This document shows, piece after piece, positions 6,045 through 8,636 of a stretch of 8,636 nucleotides of DNA. The translations under genes were made by a program, and so were the position numbers. The notes beneath the pieces were generated by a model, which saw only the letters and a program-made list of their open reading frames with translations, had not been told where the DNA came from and did not search any database. This DNA comes from Rhodospirillales bacterium (lineage in GTDB: Bacteria; Pseudomonadota; Alphaproteobacteria; Geminicoccales; Geminicoccaceae). The DNA lies in contig SLRI01000036.1 in NCBI GenBank assembly GCA_007131045.1, positions 1 to 8,636 of the forward strand, given 5' to 3'. Every line of letters starts with the position of its first letter. Within the stretch, counting starts at the first letter, position 1.

Positions 6045-7421
6045 ATGAGCATGCCAGCCGTCTCGCCGTCCGAGAGCGACAGCAACCTCACGCCCGAGCG
6101 CCAGCGCTGGCAAGCGCGGGCCCTCGACGACGCGACCAGGGCGGCGCTCGACGCGGACGCACGGGCCTTCCTCCACCAATCCGTCTCCACCCCCTGCCTC
6201 GATACCGTGGCCAAGGCCGAGGGCATCTGGCTCGAGGACGGCCAGGGCCGGCGGTTGATGGACTTCCACGGCAACAACGTCCACCACATCGGCTACGGCC
6301 ACCCCCGCCTCAAGGCCGCCATCACCGCGCAGATGGACGCCCTGCCCTTCGCACCCCGCCGCTTCGCCTGCGAGCCGGCGACGGCACTGGCAGAGAAGCT
6401 CGGCCAGATCACCCCGGGCGATCTCTCCAAGGTCCTCTTCACGACCGGCGGCTCGGATGCAGTCGAGGTCGCGGTCAAGCTCGCCCGGATCGCCACCGGC
6501 CGCTTCAAGGTCCTCTCCTTCTGGGACGCCTTCCACGGCGCCGGCCTGGGCTCGGGGGCACTTTCCGGCGAGATGCTGTTCCGCTCCGGCCCCGCAGCAT
6601 CCCTGATGCCCGGCACCACGCACGTCGCCCCCTTTGCCTGCTACCGCTGCCCCTACGGCCACGACGTCGACGACGACGGCAGGCCCGACCTCGACCGCTG
6701 CAAGCTCGCTTGCGCCAAGATGGTCGACTACGTGCTCGAGCGCGAAGGCGACGTCGCCGCTATCATCGCCGAGCCCGCCCGCGCCATCCCCTACCTCCCG
6801 CCACCGGGCTTCTGGCAGCAGGTTCGCGAAGCCTGCGACCGCCACGGCGTCCTCCTGATCTTCGACGAAATCCCGACAGGCCTCGGCAAGACCGGCCGGA
6901 TGTTCGCCTCCGAGCACGAGAACGTCACCCCCGACATCCTGGTCCTCGGCAAGGCGCTCGGCGGCGGCATCCTGCCGATCGCCGCCGTCGTCGCCAGGAG
7001 CGACCTCGACGTCGCCGGCGACTGGGCCTTGGGCCACTACACGCATGAGAAGAACCCGGTGACCACCCGGGCAGCACTCACCACCATCGAGATCATCGAG
7101 GACGAAGGCCTGGTCGAGAACGCCGCCCGCATCGGCGAGATCGCCATGGCCGAGCTCGAGGCCATGAAGCAGCGCCAGCCCGCGATCGGCGACGTCCGCG
7201 GCCGCGGCCTGCTGCTCGGCATCGAGCTGGTCGAGAGCCGGGAAACCAAGGCGCCAGCCAAGGACCTCGCCGAACGCGTGCTCTACCGCGCGCTCGACGC
7301 CGGCCTCTCCTTCAAGACCACCATGGGCAACGTCCTCACCCTCACCCCGCCGCTCACCGTCAGCGAAGGCCAGATGCTGAAGGCACTCGCGATCATTGAC
7401 CGGGCGATCGCCGAGGGCTGA
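6045..7421 (+). CDS. Class III PLP-dependent aminotransferase-fold enzyme, PbfA-like
   Basis: A fold-type I PLP enzyme of the class III aminotransferase group, 458 residues from ATG 6045. Seen in sequence: AFLHQSVSTPCLDTVAKAEG near the N-terminus; DFHGNNVHHIGYGHPRL; phosphate-binding TTGGSDAVE; Asp274 in FDEIPTGLGKTGR, which pairs with the pyridine nitrogen; Schiff-base Lys303 in LGKALGGG; and GHYTHEKNPV. The FLHQS-STPCL, DFHGNNVH and GHYTHEKNP strings are those I recall from PbfA, (R)-1-hydroxy-2-aminoethylphosphonate ammonia-lyase, which belongs to this fold but eliminates ammonia. A four-Cys insertion (C199, C202, C219, C223) is also seen in relatives. No phosphonate gene is adjacent, so an ordinary omega-aminotransferase role remains possible. 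Start: an AAAGG at 6026-6030 suits the TTG at 6039 better (8 bases) than the ATG at 6045 (14 bases), so the true start may be 6039. It is followed 64 bases later by selO on the same strand. Confidence 0.85.
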   Translation: MSMPAVSPSESDSNLTPERQRWQARALDDATRAALDADARAFLHQSVSTPCLDTVAKAEGIWLEDGQGRRLMDFHGNNVHHIGYGHPRLKAAITAQMDALPFAPRRFACEPATALAEKLGQITPGDLSKVLFTTGGSDAVEVAVKLARIATGRFKVLSFWDAFHGAGLGSGALSGEMLFRSGPAASLMPGTTHVAPFACYRCPYGHDVDDDGRPDLDRCKLACAKMVDYVLEREGDVAAIIAEPARAIPYLPPPGFWQQVREACDRHGVLLIFDEIPTGLGKTGRMFASEHENVTPDILVLGKALGGGILPIAAVVARSDLDVAGDWALGHYTHEKNPVTTRAALTTIEIIEDEGLVENAARIGEIAMAELEAMKQRQPAIGDVRGRGLLLGIELVESRETKAPAKDLAERVLYRALDAGLSFKTTMGNVLTLTPPLTVSEGQMLKALAIIDRAIAEG

Positions 7422-7485
7422 CCCTGGACCCGCCCCATATCGACCCCACCTGAGGAGGGAACGCCCGAAAAACCCGGAGCCCTCC
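7422..7485 (+). promoter_or_regulatory. Leader between PLP-enzyme gene and selO
   Basis: A 64-base spacer. GGAG at 7476-7479 lies 6 bases before the selO ATG and is the likely ribosome site. A stronger AGGAGGG (7453-7459) lies 26 bases before the ATG, with no ATG, GTG or TTG at a usable distance. GGAGGG (7454-7459) is complementary to CCCTCC (7480-7485) immediately before the ATG, so a 6-bp stem could form and hide the start region. No terminator is visible, so co-transcription with the PLP-enzyme gene is possible. Confidence 0.4.
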
Positions 7486-8636
7486 ATGCAAGCGCCCGCA
7501 ACGGCAGCAACCTTCCCCTTCGACAACACCTATGCCCGGCTGCCCGAAGGCTTCCACTTTCGCCTGGCCCCGACCCCCGTCAAGGCGCCGCGACTGATCG
7601 CGCTCAACCGTCCGCTCGCTGAAGAGCTCGGCCTCGAGCTCGACGGCCTGAGCGACGACGAAATCGCCGAGATCTTCGCCGGCAACCGCCTGCCGGGCGG
7701 TGCGGAGCCCTTGGCAATGGCCTATGCCGGCCACCAGTTCGGTGGCTTCGTGCCGCAGCTCGGCGACGGCCGCGCCCACCTCCTCGGCGAAGTGGTCGAC
7801 AGCAAGGGAAGGCGGCGCGACATCCAGCTCAAGGGCTCCGGCCGCACACCGTTCTCGCGCGGCGGCGATGGCCGGGCCGCCCTCGGGCCGGTGCTGCGCG
7901 AGTACCTGCTGAGCGAAGCGATGCACGCCTTGGGCATCCCCACCACGAGATCACTCGCCGCCGTGCTCACCGGCGAGCCCGTCTACCGCGAGGACGTGCT
8001 GCCGGGTGCGGTCCTCACTCGCGTTGCCGAGAGCCACGTGCGCGTCGGCACCTTCCAGTTCTTCGCCGCCCGCGGCGACGAGCCCGCCATCAAGCGGCTC
8101 GCCGACTACGTCATCGAGCGCCATTATCCCGAGCTGCAGGAGAGCGAGCAGCCCTACCCTGCGCTGCTCGAGGCCATCCTCGACCGTCAGGCGGCACTCG
8201 TCACCCGCTGGCTGATGGTCGGCTTCATCCACGGCGTGATGAACACCGACAACACCTCGATCGTGGCTGAGACCATCGATTTCGGCCCCTGCGCCTTCAT
8301 GGACAGCTTCGATCCGATGACCTGGTTCAGCTCGGTCGACGATTTCGGCCGCTACGCCTTCGCCAACCAGCCCGCCATCGCGCAGTGGAACCTGGCACGC
8401 CTCGCCGAAGCCATGCTGCCGCTCTTGGCCGAGGACACCGAGGCGGCGATCGACAAGGCCAACGCGATCATCGAGACCTTCGAGGGACGCTTTTCGCGGC
8501 ACTGGCTCGAAGGCATGCGCCAGAAAATCGGCCTCGCGACCGAGGAGGAGGCCGACCGCAGCCTGATCGCCGGCCTCCTCGATGCCATGCACAAGGGCCG
8601 GGCCGACTTCACCCTCACCTTCCGCAGGCTCGCCGA
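7486..8636 (+). CDS. selO: Protein adenylyltransferase SelO (YdiU), N-terminal part (3' end outside window)
   Basis: A pseudokinase-fold enzyme that transfers AMP from ATP to Ser, Thr or Tyr of proteins and helps oxidative-stress responses. 383 full codons are visible of a usual ~480-500, and the frame is open to the last base. Seen in sequence: FDNTYARLP (~12-20); AMAYAGHQFGGFVPQLGDGRA; IQLKGSGRTPFSRGGDGRAALGPVLREYL with Lys116 and Glu139; HGVMNTDN with Asp255-Asn256; and DFGPCAFMD with metal-binding Asp265. These equal Lys113, Glu136, Asp252 and Asp262 of Pseudomonas syringae SelO with a constant +3 offset, so the inverted ATP-binding active site is intact. The C-terminus, where eukaryotic SelO carries selenocysteine and some bacterial proteins a Cys, is not visible. 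ATG 7486 is supported by GGAG 6 bases upstream and by the alignment of FDNTY to the family start. Confidence 0.96.
   Translation, partial: MQAPATAATFPFDNTYARLPEGFHFRLAPTPVKAPRLIALNRPLAEELGLELDGLSDDEIAEIFAGNRLPGGAEPLAMAYAGHQFGGFVPQLGDGRAHLLGEVVDSKGRRRDIQLKGSGRTPFSRGGDGRAALGPVLREYLLSEAMHALGIPTTRSLAAVLTGEPVYREDVLPGAVLTRVAESHVRVGTFQFFAARGDEPAIKRLADYVIERHYPELQESEQPYPALLEAILDRQAALVTRWLMVGFIHGVMNTDNTSIVAETIDFGPCAFMDSFDPMTWFSSVDDFGRYAFANQPAIAQWNLARLAEAMLPLLAEDTEAAIDKANAIIETFEGRFSRHWLEGMRQKIGLATEEEADRSLIAGLLDAMHKGRADFTLTFRRLA

Noticed and set aside
7453..7459. AGGAGGG as the ribosome site of a small gene between the PLP-enzyme gene and selO
   Set aside because: No ATG, GTG or TTG lies 4-12 bases downstream, and the 64-base spacer leaves no room for a credible ORF.
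5829..7529. In-frame extension of the dehydrogenase frame upstream to 7529 on the minus strand
   Set aside because: It would run antisense through the whole PLP-enzyme gene. The near-perfect ribosome site just before 5828 and the family's normal length fix the real start.
7951..8592. Minus-strand open frame (213 codons) in the right-hand part
   Set aside because: Antisense shadow of selO, whose conserved motifs run in the + direction to the window edge.
1..8636. CRISPR array, tRNA/rRNA genes, insertion sequences, prophage or defence genes
   Set aside because: Looked for on both strands; no regularly spaced direct repeats, no cloverleaf-like sequence with CCA-type ends, no transposase or integrase motifs, and no terminal inverted repeats were seen.

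Overview
The window is high-GC bacterial DNA with tightly packed genes. It has almost no A/T-rich sequence outside three short intergenic stretches. The gene content (TRAP transporter, long-chain polyol dehydrogenase, HMG-CoA lyase, SelO) and codon use fit an alphaproteobacterium, perhaps Rhodospirillales-like. That placement is inference from gene content and composition only. I see no rRNA, tRNA, CRISPR array, insertion sequence or integration scar.

Layout. At the left edge (1-592, + strand) is the C-terminal two thirds of a hydroxymethylglutaryl-CoA lyase, closed by a good intrinsic terminator (602-632). Facing it, on the minus strand, is a catabolic module read from right to left: a mannitol 2-dehydrogenase-family enzyme (5828-4359), a HAD-IA phosphatase one base downstream (4357-3692), a roughly 100-base gap with a FadR/GntR-like palindrome, then a complete TRAP transporter: periplasmic binding protein DctP, small permease DctQ and large permease DctM (3573-657). 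dctQ and dctM overlap by one base. GC-rich hairpins sit between dctP and dctQ.

A divergent intergenic region (about 5829-6044) separates this module from two + strand genes: a class III PLP enzyme resembling the (R)-1-hydroxy-2-aminoethylphosphonate ammonia-lyase (PbfA) branch, and the first 383 or so codons of the protein AMPylator SelO (YdiU), which runs off the right edge.

How they work together. The minus-strand genes make a plausible import-and-oxidise unit. DctP captures a small hydroxylated, probably carboxylated, ligand in the periplasm. DctQM imports it with Na+ or H+. The dehydrogenase interconverts a polyol and a ketose (or a related sugar acid) with NAD(H), and the HAD enzyme would remove a phosphate from a sugar phosphate. 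The substrate is not settled: the dehydrogenase looks closer to mannitol dehydrogenase than to fructuronate reductase, while the binding protein looks like the hexuronate-type DctP group. No kinase or transcription factor lies within the window. The PLP enzyme has no phosphonate genes beside it here, so its in vivo substrate is open. Nothing here is a clear new system. The best leads are the DctP/dehydrogenase substrate mismatch, the operator, the orphan PbfA-like enzyme and the structured divergent region.
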